Origin: DAOTTW01 sp034437615
GTDB lineage: Bacteria; Chloroflexota; Anaerolineae; Aggregatilineales; Phototrophicaceae
Direction of reading: 5' to 3'
Length of the DNA stretch: 30,444 nucleotides
Assembly: GCA_034437615.1 (NCBI GenBank)
Contig: DAOTTW010000022.1
Coordinates: forward strand, 1-30,444
Positions 16,744 to 24,765 of this stretch are shown piece after piece. How positions within the stretch are numbered: the stretch's first letter is position 1; each line of letters opens with the position of its first letter. The translations under genes were made by a program, and so were the position numbers. The notes beneath the pieces are model-generated. The model was not told the origin of the DNA, did not search any database, and was given only the letters and a program-made list of their open reading frames with translations.

Positions 16744-17673
16744 ATGGCTACCAACACGAATGTCGCTCAGCTAAGCGTTGAAGCGCAGGAAATGGTCAAG
16801 AGCCGCTCCCACTGGGATCGTGCGCTCGATCAACTCAAGCGCGACCGACTGACGCAGGTTGCAATGGCTATGATTGCGTTTTTGACGCTTGTGTCAATTC
16901 TGGCTGAGCCGATTGGCACCTACATCCTGGGTACTGGCTATGCACAGGAGAACCTGCAAAACATCTATGCGCCCCCGGCCTGGGCCGAAGGTGGCGACCC
17001 GGCAAATATCCTGGGGACGGATAACAAGGGCCGTGACCACCTGGCGCGTCTGCTGAAGGGTGGCCAGATTTCGTTGCAGATCGCGTTTTTTGCGTCGGCG
17101 CTGTCGATGGCGATTGGCGTGACGCTGGGCATCGCAACGGGCTTTTATGGTGGCCTCTTCGATGACGTGGTGGTCTGGTTCATCACGACGCTTGGCTCCA
17201 TCCCACAGTTGTACCTGCTGCTGATTATCTCGGCGATTCTGGCACCGTCGCCTGTGGTCTTTACGCTGATCCTCGGCTTATTGGGTTGGATTGGCACGAT
17301 GCGCTTGGTGCGTGGTGAAACGTTGTCATTGCGCCAGCGTGAATTCGTGATTGCAGCGCGTGCAATGGGTGCGTCGGATTGGCGCGTCATGTTCCAGCAT
17401 GTTTTCCCGAATCTGCTCAGCATCGTGATCGTCAACATGGCAATTGACATCGGTACGCTGATTCTGGCGGAGGCAGCGCTGAGCTTCCTGGGCTTCGGCA
17501 TCAACCCGCCGACGCCGACCTGGGGTAACATGCTGAGTAATTCGCAGCAGTTCTTCCGCAAGGCACCGCATCTGGTGTGGGCACCGGGCATCTTGATCTC
17601 GGTGACTGTGTTGTGCCTGTACATCGTCGGTGATGGCCTGCGTGATGCGCTGGACCCGACGGTTTCGGAATAG
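16744..17673 (+). CDS. DppC/OppC-type ABC transporter permease
   Basis: The product is 309 residues. The family motif LGTDNKGRDHLARLLKGGQI near residue 95 and the EAA loop VIAARAMGASDWRVMFQHVF identify the DppC partner of the upstream permease. A first membrane helix lies at about 40-62 and five more follow. ATG at 16744 is chosen because GGGAG lies just upstream; the open frame reaches back to 16672 inside the previous gene. No dppD/dppF ATPase gene follows: the operon ends here with a family A repeat and the next gene faces the other way. ATPases must be supplied from elsewhere in the genome. Confidence 0.94.
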   Translation: MATNTNVAQLSVEAQEMVKSRSHWDRALDQLKRDRLTQVAMAMIAFLTLVSILAEPIGTYILGTGYAQENLQNIYAPPAWAEGGDPANILGTDNKGRDHLARLLKGGQISLQIAFFASALSMAIGVTLGIATGFYGGLFDDVVVWFITTLGSIPQLYLLLIISAILAPSPVVFTLILGLLGWIGTMRLVRGETLSLRQREFVIAARAMGASDWRVMFQHVFPNLLSIVIVNMAIDIGTLILAEAALSFLGFGINPPTPTWGNMLSNSQQFFRKAPHLVWAPGILISVTVLCLYIVGDGLRDALDPTVSE

Positions 17674-17681
17674 CGGGGATA

Positions 17682-17773
17682 TGAAAACGGATCCAAATAA
17701 TCTCGTGTAGGGGTTTGGCGTGCCAAACCCAGGGCACGGTACGCCGTGCCCCTGCAATCATGTGGGTTCGTTT
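17682..17773 (+). repeat. Stop-anchored intergenic repeat, full copy 2 (family A)
   Basis: It starts TGAAAACGGATCC 8 bases after the stop at 17671-17673, the same spacing as copy 1. It carries GGGTTTGG/CCAAACCC with a 4-base loop and GGGCACGG/CCGTGCCC with a 4-base loop. It ends GGGTTCGTTT, 7 bases before the end of the opposing LCP gene, so it may terminate both transcripts. Confidence 0.85.
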
Positions 17774-17780
17774 ATGCGTT

Positions 17781-19535
17781 TTATTGCACGGGCGTCACAC
17801 CATCCGGGCATGAGTTGTAGTTCGCGCCTACAATCACCCGATAATCGTGCGTGCGCTCTGCATCTGGCTCAATGCGCACATCCCCGGCGTTTAGCAAGCT
17901 CTGCAATGGCCCTGTGAGGTTGCCTTTCTGCTCCCCGGCCTGGTCGATGACGACTGTCTGTTGGTTGACCTCAGCTTCTAGCGGTCCGGCGGCCACCGCG
18001 TTAAACCCGTAATCCAGCAGCAATTGCGCGGCGACCCGATCCCAGTCTGTGTTGCCGCTACCATCGTAAACCGCAATAGAACGCCCACTGAGGTTAAGCT
18101 GGCTGCGCGTTGGCGGGGTGTAAAAATCCGTCAGCAATTGGCGCATTGGCTCATAATTCGGCAGTTGTACTGCCTGACCCGCAAACGGTCCGCTGGGGGG
18201 CGACCAGGGTGTCGTATGATAGCTGTAGATCAGGTAGAACTGCTCGATGTCGTTGAAATCCAGTTCAAGCGCTGTCGGCAGTAAGCCAAGCATCACATCG
18301 AAAGGGACGTTGGTCTCTACGATGGCTGTGAGCTGGCTCCACAGGTCCGGCAGTTGCGCGAGTTGGCCGTTTTCCAGCGCTGCACGCCAGATGCCACGCA
18401 AGAGCTTCATCTGCCGCCGACCCCGATCAAACTCCAGCGAATTTTCACGGGTGCGGGCGTACCACAGCGCATCAAAGCCATCCAGCGTGTAATAGCCGAC
18501 GGGCAAGGTGCGCAGGTAGTAATTCTCTTCGATGGGGCGCGAAAGGTCGATCTCATCAACCGGGTAGTAGCCCTGATAATCGCATTCGACAGCGATTTCC
18601 ACGCCGCCTAGCGTATCAATGATTTGCTCGAAGCCTGTGAAATCCACTTTGGCGTAGTAGTGCACGTTGATGCCGAAGTTGTAGAAGATCGTCTGCCGCA
18701 GCAGCCCCCAGCCGCCATCGGTCCAGCCAAAATTCTCCCCGATGCCGTACACGGTGTTGATGCGCGTCATGGTTGGCGTGGGGATGTAGACGAAAAGGTC
18801 ACGTGGGAGGCTGAGCATGTTGACGCTATCTGTCTCGGTATTCACGGAGACGATGATGATGGTGTCGGTGCGTTCGGTGCCATCGTTCGTCACTTCGCTA
18901 TCGGTGCCAAGCAGCACGATGTTAATCAGTTCGTCCTCACGGGGTATCAGCGGCACCTGCGTCGGGACGGCTGTGCCGGCGATTTGCTGCTGGTCGGGGC
19001 CTGCTGGCCGTATGAGCGTGGGTGGGATGAACGGCGTGCTATTTACAGGCGCGCTGGTTGCTGTGGGTGGTATCGGCGTGGCAGAAGCCTGGGGCGTGGG
19101 GCTAGCCTGTGGTGTATTCGTGCCGAATAAGCTGCCTATATCGTTTTGTGCATCCGCTGCCGCTTGATCTTGCTGTTGAGTATTGCCCGTAGCTGTGTTC
19201 GCTTCGGGTGTGTTGGTGCTGAATTGTGCCAGCACGATATTTGTGGTTGTGTCATCGTCGCCGCTTTCCGACTGCTGCGCTGGTATGACGGTTTGCGCGA
19301 TGCGGGTGGCCGTGCCCATGTAATCGGCGCGCCGTTCGTAAATTTGCCCGTTGGCGTTGGCACGGTCGATGCCCGTTTCAATCACGCGGTAGCCCGTCCA
19401 CGCGATGCTTAGCAAGAGCAAAGTGGGCAACATGCGAAATAGCAGCCAGTAGATAGCACGTCCAAGACGTGATGGCCTGGATGATTGCGGGTTGGTTGTG
19501 GTTTCAGGGTTTTGCGTCAACGAAGAATCCCCCAA
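17781..19535 (-). CDS. LytR-CpsA-Psr (LCP) family wall-polymer ligase with LytR_C domain
   Basis: The product is 584 residues. An N-terminal membrane helix (about 27-50) is followed by a Thr/Pro/Gln-rich linker. The LCP catalytic domain lies at about 200-400 (NIVLLGTDSE, DTIIIVSVNTETDSVNMLSLPRD, TRINTVYGIG, GFDALWYARTRENSLEFDRGRRQ), and a LytR_C domain at about 480-575 (RSIAVYDGSGNTDWDRVAAQLL). LCP proteins move glycopolymers from lipid carriers to the wall outside the membrane; the Arg residues of the LPRD and ARTR motifs hold the pyrophosphate. The start used is TTG at 19535. A second TTG at 19520 has a G-rich site (GGGGGA) in front of it and may be the real one. It is the last gene after the LysM and kinase-like genes. 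Confidence 0.9.
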   Translation of the reverse strand: MGDSSLTQNPETTTNPQSSRPSRLGRAIYWLLFRMLPTLLLLSIAWTGYRVIETGIDRANANGQIYERRADYMGTATRIAQTVIPAQQSESGDDDTTTNIVLAQFSTNTPEANTATGNTQQQDQAAADAQNDIGSLFGTNTPQASPTPQASATPIPPTATSAPVNSTPFIPPTLIRPAGPDQQQIAGTAVPTQVPLIPREDELINIVLLGTDSEVTNDGTERTDTIIIVSVNTETDSVNMLSLPRDLFVYIPTPTMTRINTVYGIGENFGWTDGGWGLLRQTIFYNFGINVHYYAKVDFTGFEQIIDTLGGVEIAVECDYQGYYPVDEIDLSRPIEENYYLRTLPVGYYTLDGFDALWYARTRENSLEFDRGRRQMKLLRGIWRAALENGQLAQLPDLWSQLTAIVETNVPFDVMLGLLPTALELDFNDIEQFYLIYSYHTTPWSPPSGPFAGQAVQLPNYEPMRQLLTDFYTPPTRSQLNLSGRSIAVYDGSGNTDWDRVAAQLLLDYGFNAVAAGPLEAEVNQQTVVIDQAGEQKGNLTGPLQSLLNAGDVRIEPDAERTHDYRVIVGANYNSCPDGVTPVQ

Positions 19536-19597
19536 GACAGCTTGGTTAGCATGAAAACAGGCGATAGTTTAGCGAAAAGGGGGCACTTAAGAAATAC

Positions 19598-20491
19598 TCA
19601 GTCAATCAGCACCGGGATGTCACAGGTTACGGTGGGGTTGTTGGCACGCTCGACAAATAGCCGCAGCCGATAGGCACCAGCCGCCAGGGTGTCAGCGTCA
19701 AATTCTGCTAGCTGGCCGTAGGCGACGGCTTGTGTGCTGGCCGCTAACGTCCTGATGACGTTACCTGATGCGGCCTCTAGCAAGCGGATGCGATACGATG
19801 TGAAATCGCCTGCACTGGCTACGCCCAGGATGCGAACCTGCCCGCTGAGTTGTCGTAGGGGTAGCGGTTGCACGATTTGCGCGCTGGGGTTGTCGCAGCG
19901 CACACGTAACAGGTCGGCGGTTGTGCTCGTCGGTAGTGTGGGTAGGTAGATGATTGTGCCGCGTAGCAATGTCGTGCTGGTTGTGCTGCAATTTGCGCTT
20001 GCCAGCGCCTCGGCATCACGACCGACAGCCGACCCAAGCACTAACCAGCTATCCCCGCGCTCAACCGTGTAAACTTGCCAGCCATCCGGCACAGGGCAGG
20101 CGGCGGTGGCACTGGCGGCGATGCGGGTGGCGATTACGTCGGGTGTGTGGGTGGCTGATGGTGTAATGGTTGGCGTGAGTGATGCGGTGGCCGTTGCTGT
20201 GTGCGTTGCGCTTAATGTGAGTGTGGGTGATGCGGTAGCCGTCGCTGCCGGTGTGTTCGATGCTGTCGTGGTGGGGGTAGTCGTCTGCGTCTGTGTCAAC
20301 AGCGCTGGTGTCGTCTGGGTCGCTGTGTGCTGCGGCGTCTGGCTGATGGCTTGCTCTGCGATAACGGTCGGCGTGGTCTCGGCGGCATTGCTGCTGATAA
20401 TGGACATCAGCGTTGCGAAAACAGTGCCGGATAACAGCATGACAATCACCAGCAAGGCGACGATAACTTCATTGACGATATTGCGCTGCAC
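19598..20491 (-). CDS. Membrane-anchored LysM protein with C-terminal beta-sandwich
   Basis: The product is 297 residues. Translation starts at GTG, with GAGGT about 7 bases upstream. A membrane helix or uncleaved signal lies at about 9-33. A long Thr/Ala/Pro linker (about 38-130) leads to a single LysM-like domain at about 138-183 (VYTVERGDSWLVLGSAVGRD ... LLRGTIIYLP), in which the usual second half is shortened. The last 110 residues look like an Ig/FN3-type beta-sandwich (GQVRILGVASAGDFTSYRIR, YRLRLFVERA). It is probably held at the outer membrane face and bound to wall glycan. It lies 30 bases after the kinase-like gene and 62 before the LCP gene. Confidence 0.85.
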   Translation of the reverse strand: MQRNIVNEVIVALLVIVMLLSGTVFATLMSIISSNAAETTPTVIAEQAISQTPQHTATQTTPALLTQTQTTTPTTTASNTPAATATASPTLTLSATHTATATASLTPTITPSATHTPDVIATRIAASATAACPVPDGWQVYTVERGDSWLVLGSAVGRDAEALASANCSTTSTTLLRGTIIYLPTLPTSTTADLLRVRCDNPSAQIVQPLPLRQLSGQVRILGVASAGDFTSYRIRLLEAASGNVIRTLAASTQAVAYGQLAEFDADTLAAGAYRLRLFVERANNPTVTCDIPVLID

Positions 20492-20521
20492 AGTGTCAAC
20501 CTCGATTGGCTCAGGGCCTGC

Positions 20522-23500
20522 TTACGGGTTTGCGTTTGGCATGGCTACGTCGGCGGTTTCTGTTTGCAGGGGTAGGGCAATGTTGAAGGTGCTGCCGACC
20601 CCTGGCTCGGATTCTGCCCATAGTTGGCCGTTGTGGGTACGTGTCAGCGCCTGTGCAATCGACAGGCCGACGCCTGTATCACCCAAGCCGGCGATCAACG
20701 TATGGTCAGCCCGGTATTTGCGTGCAAAGACACGCGGTATGTCCGCTTGTTGGATGCCGCCGCCACGATCACTGACCGCAACCCACACACAATCGACTGC
20801 CTGCCTGTTGCCATTGAGCGTAAAGCGTCGCTTGCTAGCGCGTACACTGACTTGTGTATCCTGTGGTGAGGCGAGGTAGGCGTTCAGCAGGAGTTGGTTG
20901 ATAATCTGCTGTACGGAGTCGCGATCTGCTGGCAAGGGCGGCAAATCGTCTTCTAAATCCAGTTGAACGGCCAGACCTTTTTCGCGGAATTGCATGGACG
21001 CCTGTGTGATGGCTTCTTCGATGATCGTGACGACATCAATCGGGCGCGGTTCGAGTTCGTGTTGGCCTGCATCCAACGCGGCCACCTGCACCAGATCGTT
21101 AATCATGCCCTCCAGCCGATGAATATTCGATGCGACACGTTGCAGGAACTTGCGCTGCATTTCGCCCAGGATGCCGGGTGTTTCCTTCAGCATCAGGTCC
21201 ACATAACCGGAGATAGAGGTCATCGGCGTGCGTAATTCTTGCACCAGCCCAACCAGCAAATCTGGGCGGCTGGGCTGATAACGCTCTTCGGGCAAGCCAG
21301 CGCTCGTTTCTGTTTGTTCATCCAGCGAGAATTGCACACGCTCCAACTGATTCTCGGTATCTGCCAGCGCGTGTTGCACCTGATGCAAATCGCGTTGTAG
21401 TTGGTTGCGCTCTTGCGTCAGGCGCTGCACCATGTTTCGCAGTTCGTTGATGTGTTGATCGCTACCGTTGGCGTCCCCATTCGCGCTGCTGTATGTGGCC
21501 TGTAGTGCATTGGTTGTGCCTAGCAGATTATCGCGCTCCTGGTTGAGTTGGCTGTTGTCGTTCGCTAATTGTTGTAACTGTGCCCGGAGTGTGCTTTGTG
21601 CTTCGTGCGCTTCGTGCAGTTCGATTTCATAGCCGGAGACTTTCGCCAGCAGGCGTGCCCGGTGCTCTTTGACCTGATCGAGTGTCTCTTGCAGCTTGTT
21701 ATGTTGCTGCCGCAGGTTATCGCGCTGTTTGATGGCGGCTTCGCGGTCTGCGCTGACGTTTTGCAATGCAGCCTGTAGCATCTCAATGCGTTCGCTGCGT
21801 TCGTTCTCGTGTGCAATGGCATCAGCTAGTTTCATGCGCTCGTTGAGCATCCCGGCTTGTTCTTGCTGAAGCCGCTCGACCTGCATTTGTAGCTGTGCTT
21901 TTTCTTCATACAGCCTGCCGATAAGCTGCGCTAGCCCGGTTGCGCCGTTTTCGATGCCCAGGCCCGACAGATGATCCATCAGCTTTGTCAGGCGGTCATT
22001 TAGTTGGTTGCGCTCGACCTCTAAGCGCGTCTTCTCCTCGATCATGCGGTTGAGCAGGGCCTGCATATCGCTCGGTAATACGGTGCGATCTTGTGCGCGG
22101 ATTTCGTCAAGCTGTTGTTGCAGGCGTGTGCGCTCGCCCAGCAGCTTGTCGCGTTCACTGCGCAGCGATTGCACCAGATTGTGCAAGATGCCGTCATTGC
22201 TGCTGGTGGTGGCGCTGCTGAGCGTAGCTTCGGCCTGTTGCAGCCGTTGCTGTAATTGGTTGCGTTCGCTGCGCAGGTGTTGCTGCTCATCGGTGACGGC
22301 CATGATGCTTTGCGAGATGCTCAGGCCCTCCTGCGTATCGCCTAGTAGCTGTGTCAGGCGGTTGTGCTCACTATTCAGCTTACCCTGCAACTGCTCTACC
22401 TGATTGCTGAGTTGCACGACTTGATCGTGTGCGGTGCGCAATTCAGCCTCTAATGCTTGCCGCGATTCGTCGTTGCGGGTGTCGCTGTCGCTGATTGCGC
22501 CTTGCTCGATGAGCGTCTGTAAAAAGCGGTCTTCGGCTATCGTGCTGGCTTCTTCTGCGCTGTAGGCCAGCGCCAATAGACTGCCAGAGATGATGCCGAC
22601 GCCGGTCAGCAGTTCGATCTCACCGCGTTCAAGCTCGCGCTTGGTGTAGGGCAGGCAGATCATCATGACGGCCACGAGTTCGCCATTGCGCGTCAACGGC
22701 TGAAAGTAAGCCGGGCCGATGTGTTCGATATTCAGGCGCGTGTACAGGTCTTGCAGTTCGTCCGTATTGCGATCAGGGTATAGGGCGCGTTGCGTTTGGC
22801 GCTCGATGCTATTGGCCAATGTCGGCTGATCGTGCAGGTTCAGCGCTGTTGGCGGCGGTTTCTGGCTGAGGATTTTGTCGTAGGCGACGGTCACATCTGC
22901 GTAATTAAAATCTTGTAGACGCAGTAAGGCACCTACATCGGCCTGCAACAGATCCATTGTGGCATAAACGATGTGCTGCGGGATTTCTGCGGGCGTCGAT
23001 GCGTCTAATATCAAGCCTAACGACTTAAGCAGTTGCGCTTCTGTGGGGCCGGGCCGCTGCGGGTATGCCGCTGCCTCGCTAAATGCCTGCGGCGTCCGGG
23101 CTGATGCTGCGCTTGCTGGGCTGGCCTGGGCGGGTGTGGCCACTGCTTGATAGGCTGCTTGTGCAACGGACTGTGTGGTTGGTCGCTGCTGACGCAGGTG
23201 TACCAACGTCACGCGGAAGATAATCAGTGTTAGTACGATGCTGCCTGCTGCGAAGCTCAAGCGTGCTGCACCCGCATAATCGCCTATGAGGTTGCCCTGT
23301 ACGGCTTGATACAGCGTAGCAGCGTGGCCGAGAAACAAAATAACGAAGTACGTCAGCTTAAGCGGTGCATCCAGTAGCGCACGCAGAAGCAGCATGACCA
23401 GTAGCAGGCCCAGCATAACCAGTGCAGCCGCCCCAAATGCCCAGCCGATGCCGTAGGGCGACTGATTGAAGCTGATGTTATCGTTGAGCAGCAGTGCAGT

Positions 23501-23914
23501 GGCAGCAAAGCCCGCTAGAATCAATAGCGTGAGCATGGTCAGGATGGCGTTGGCTGGCAAGGGCCAACGGGTTGACGCTGTTGGGGCATCTGCGGTGATG
23601 AACACCCAGCCGATAATTGTGATGCTCAGCGCCGTGATTGTGCGCTCTAGCGTGGGTAAAATGTGATCTGCAACCTGTGCAACGCCGATAGACAGCAGAC
23701 CAAAAGCCAGCAGCAGCAACCATGCTGTAATGATGCCAAAAAGCGCCATGCGATAACGCCGGATTGTCGTACTGCTCGTGCTGTCGGCGCTAGCGTTAAC
23801 GCTTAGCAGCATGAACAACCCAATCTGGCTAGAAATAATGACGATCAGAAAGTATAGGAAGTCGCCGGGTGGCTCTGCGAAGAGCCTGAACAGGTCGAGT
23901 GACAAGGCGGTCAA
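20522..23914 (-). CDS. Large membrane histidine-kinase-like protein lacking the phospho-acceptor His
   Basis: The product is about 1130 residues. Seven or eight membrane helices fill residues 1-245, then a GAF-like domain at about 300-460, then about 400 residues of Gln/Arg/Leu-rich coiled coil. The C-terminus has a HisKA-like dimerisation segment and a HATPase_c domain. The H-box, normally S-H-E-L-R-T-P, reads VQELRTPMTSISGY: the acceptor is Gln892 (CAA at 21239-21241). The ATP-binding boxes look intact: N box NQLLLNAYLASP, G1 DRGGGI, G2 GDTGVGLSIAQAL. It may bind ATP and signal by shape or dimer partner without autophosphorylating. Start choice: TTG at 23914 lies 10 bases after GAGG; another TTG at 23923 overlaps that site. 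It heads an operon with LysM and LCP genes. No response regulator is nearby. Confidence 0.9.
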   Translation of the reverse strand: MTALSLDLFRLFAEPPGDFLYFLIVIISSQIGLFMLLSVNASADSTSSTTIRRYRMALFGIITAWLLLLAFGLLSIGVAQVADHILPTLERTITALSITIIGWVFITADAPTASTRWPLPANAILTMLTLLILAGFAATALLLNDNISFNQSPYGIGWAFGAAALVMLGLLLVMLLLRALLDAPLKLTYFVILFLGHAATLYQAVQGNLIGDYAGAARLSFAAGSIVLTLIIFRVTLVHLRQQRPTTQSVAQAAYQAVATPAQASPASAASARTPQAFSEAAAYPQRPGPTEAQLLKSLGLILDASTPAEIPQHIVYATMDLLQADVGALLRLQDFNYADVTVAYDKILSQKPPPTALNLHDQPTLANSIERQTQRALYPDRNTDELQDLYTRLNIEHIGPAYFQPLTRNGELVAVMMICLPYTKRELERGEIELLTGVGIISGSLLALAYSAEEASTIAEDRFLQTLIEQGAISDSDTRNDESRQALEAELRTAHDQVVQLSNQVEQLQGKLNSEHNRLTQLLGDTQEGLSISQSIMAVTDEQQHLRSERNQLQQRLQQAEATLSSATTSSNDGILHNLVQSLRSERDKLLGERTRLQQQLDEIRAQDRTVLPSDMQALLNRMIEEKTRLEVERNQLNDRLTKLMDHLSGLGIENGATGLAQLIGRLYEEKAQLQMQVERLQQEQAGMLNERMKLADAIAHENERSERIEMLQAALQNVSADREAAIKQRDNLRQQHNKLQETLDQVKEHRARLLAKVSGYEIELHEAHEAQSTLRAQLQQLANDNSQLNQERDNLLGTTNALQATYSSANGDANGSDQHINELRNMVQRLTQERNQLQRDLHQVQHALADTENQLERVQFSLDEQTETSAGLPEERYQPSRPDLLVGLVQELRTPMTSISGYVDLMLKETPGILGEMQRKFLQRVASNIHRLEGMINDLVQVAALDAGQHELEPRPIDVVTIIEEAITQASMQFREKGLAVQLDLEDDLPPLPADRDSVQQIINQLLLNAYLASPQDTQVSVRASKRRFTLNGNRQAVDCVWVAVSDRGGGIQQADIPRVFARKYRADHTLIAGLGDTGVGLSIAQALTRTHNGQLWAESEPGVGSTFNIALPLQTETADVAMPNANP

Positions 23915-23942
23915 TGGGAGCAAGCCTCACAGATGTGCTAAA

Positions 23943-23967
23943 CGTTGCCATACGCAACGGTATTATA
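23943..23967 (-). promoter_or_regulatory. Extended -10 promoter and overlapping palindrome for the kinase-like operon
   Basis: On the minus strand, TGTTATAAT gives an extended -10 with a perfect TATAAT at 23962-23967. The palindrome CGTTGC/GCAACG (23943-23948 and 23954-23959, 5-base centre) covers the predicted start point near 23955 and could be an operator. The start codon is about 40 bases downstream. No good -35 is seen. Confidence 0.55.
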
Positions 23968-24114
23968 ACACAGGGGGCGTATGCGGATGCTTGATATGCG
24001 TTTCGGTGCGGTTTGTGGTGCATTATAGAGGCGTTGCAGTGGCCGTAAGCGTTGCGCGTTCGTCGGGCGAGCATATGATAGAGCCATCGCCAAAGACGCT
24101 GCGATAGTGGTATC

Positions 24115-24144
24115 TTGACGCACGCTGAGCGCCTCCGCTAAACT
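24115..24144 (+). promoter_or_regulatory. Promoter of the Nudix-serine hydrolase pair
   Basis: TTGACG (24115-24120), an 18-base spacer and TAAACT (24139-24144) point rightward to a start near 24151, about 30 bases before the Nudix ATG. The rest of the 266-base gap to the divergent kinase-like gene holds nothing else clear. Confidence 0.55.
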
Positions 24145-24180
24145 GCAAACTTTTAATTATAAGATCGGTATGGCCCAAGC

Positions 24181-24765
24181 ATGAATAAACCAGAGACACA
24201 GCAGCGCATTGCAAATTTCGTCAAACGGCAACCGAGGTTAATGCGTGTACTGTATCACCTGTATCGCGTCTTTCAGCCGAAATACACGATGGGGGTGGTT
24301 GGGGTCATCATGAATAGCAGCGATCAAGTGCTGCTGGTCGAGCATGTCTTTCATCCGAAATATGCCTGGGGCTTGCCGGGTGGCTGGATTGACGCCAACG
24401 AAGACCCGGCACATGCGCTCATGCGTGAATTGCGAGAAGAATTGCAGCTTGAGGTGGATGTACAGACGCTGTTGCTGGCCAACACAACGGAGCGAATGCA
24501 CCTGGATATTGCTTTTCTGTGCACGACGGATGCGGACCCGGTGCAACTCAGCTATGAATTGCTGGCTTACCGCTGGCTGGACCGTGCGATGCTGCCGGAC
24601 ATGTGGCCATTTCAGCAATCCGCAGTGGATAAAGCCTATCAGCTACGGGCACAGGGTCCGCAGCCAATAGATATAGATGCTGGGGATGCAGGTACAGCGT
24701 CAGAAGCTAAGGCAGACACAGACGTAACAGACGCGACGGCAAAGGACACGACATGGCCCGCTTAA
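24181..24765 (+). CDS. Nudix hydrolase
   Basis: The product is 194 residues. The Nudix box is clear at about residues 65-90: G-WIDAN-E, seven residues, then RELREELQL, which fits GX5EX7REUXEEXGU except Gln in place of the last Gly. The Glu pair of REEL would bind the metal. The fold starts with VVGVIMNSSDQVLLVEHVF. The substrate, a nucleoside diphosphate derivative, cannot be told from sequence. The last 35 residues are a low-complexity Asp/Ala/Thr tail outside the Nudix fold. The final 13 bases overlap the start of the next gene, so the two are likely co-translated. No strong ribosome-binding site precedes the ATG, which lies about 30 bases after the predicted transcription start. Confidence 0.92.
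   Translation: MNKPETQQRIANFVKRQPRLMRVLYHLYRVFQPKYTMGVVGVIMNSSDQVLLVEHVFHPKYAWGLPGGWIDANEDPAHALMRELREELQLEVDVQTLLLANTTERMHLDIAFLCTTDADPVQLSYELLAYRWLDRAMLPDMWPFQQSAVDKAYQLRAQGPQPIDIDAGDAGTASEAKADTDVTDATAKDTTWPA

Noticed and set aside
20106..20879. 257-codon plus-strand open frame rich in Val/Ala
   Set aside because: It is antisense to the Thr/Ala linker of the LysM protein and the kinase end; the low-complexity Val/Ala run is the complement of Thr/Ala codons.
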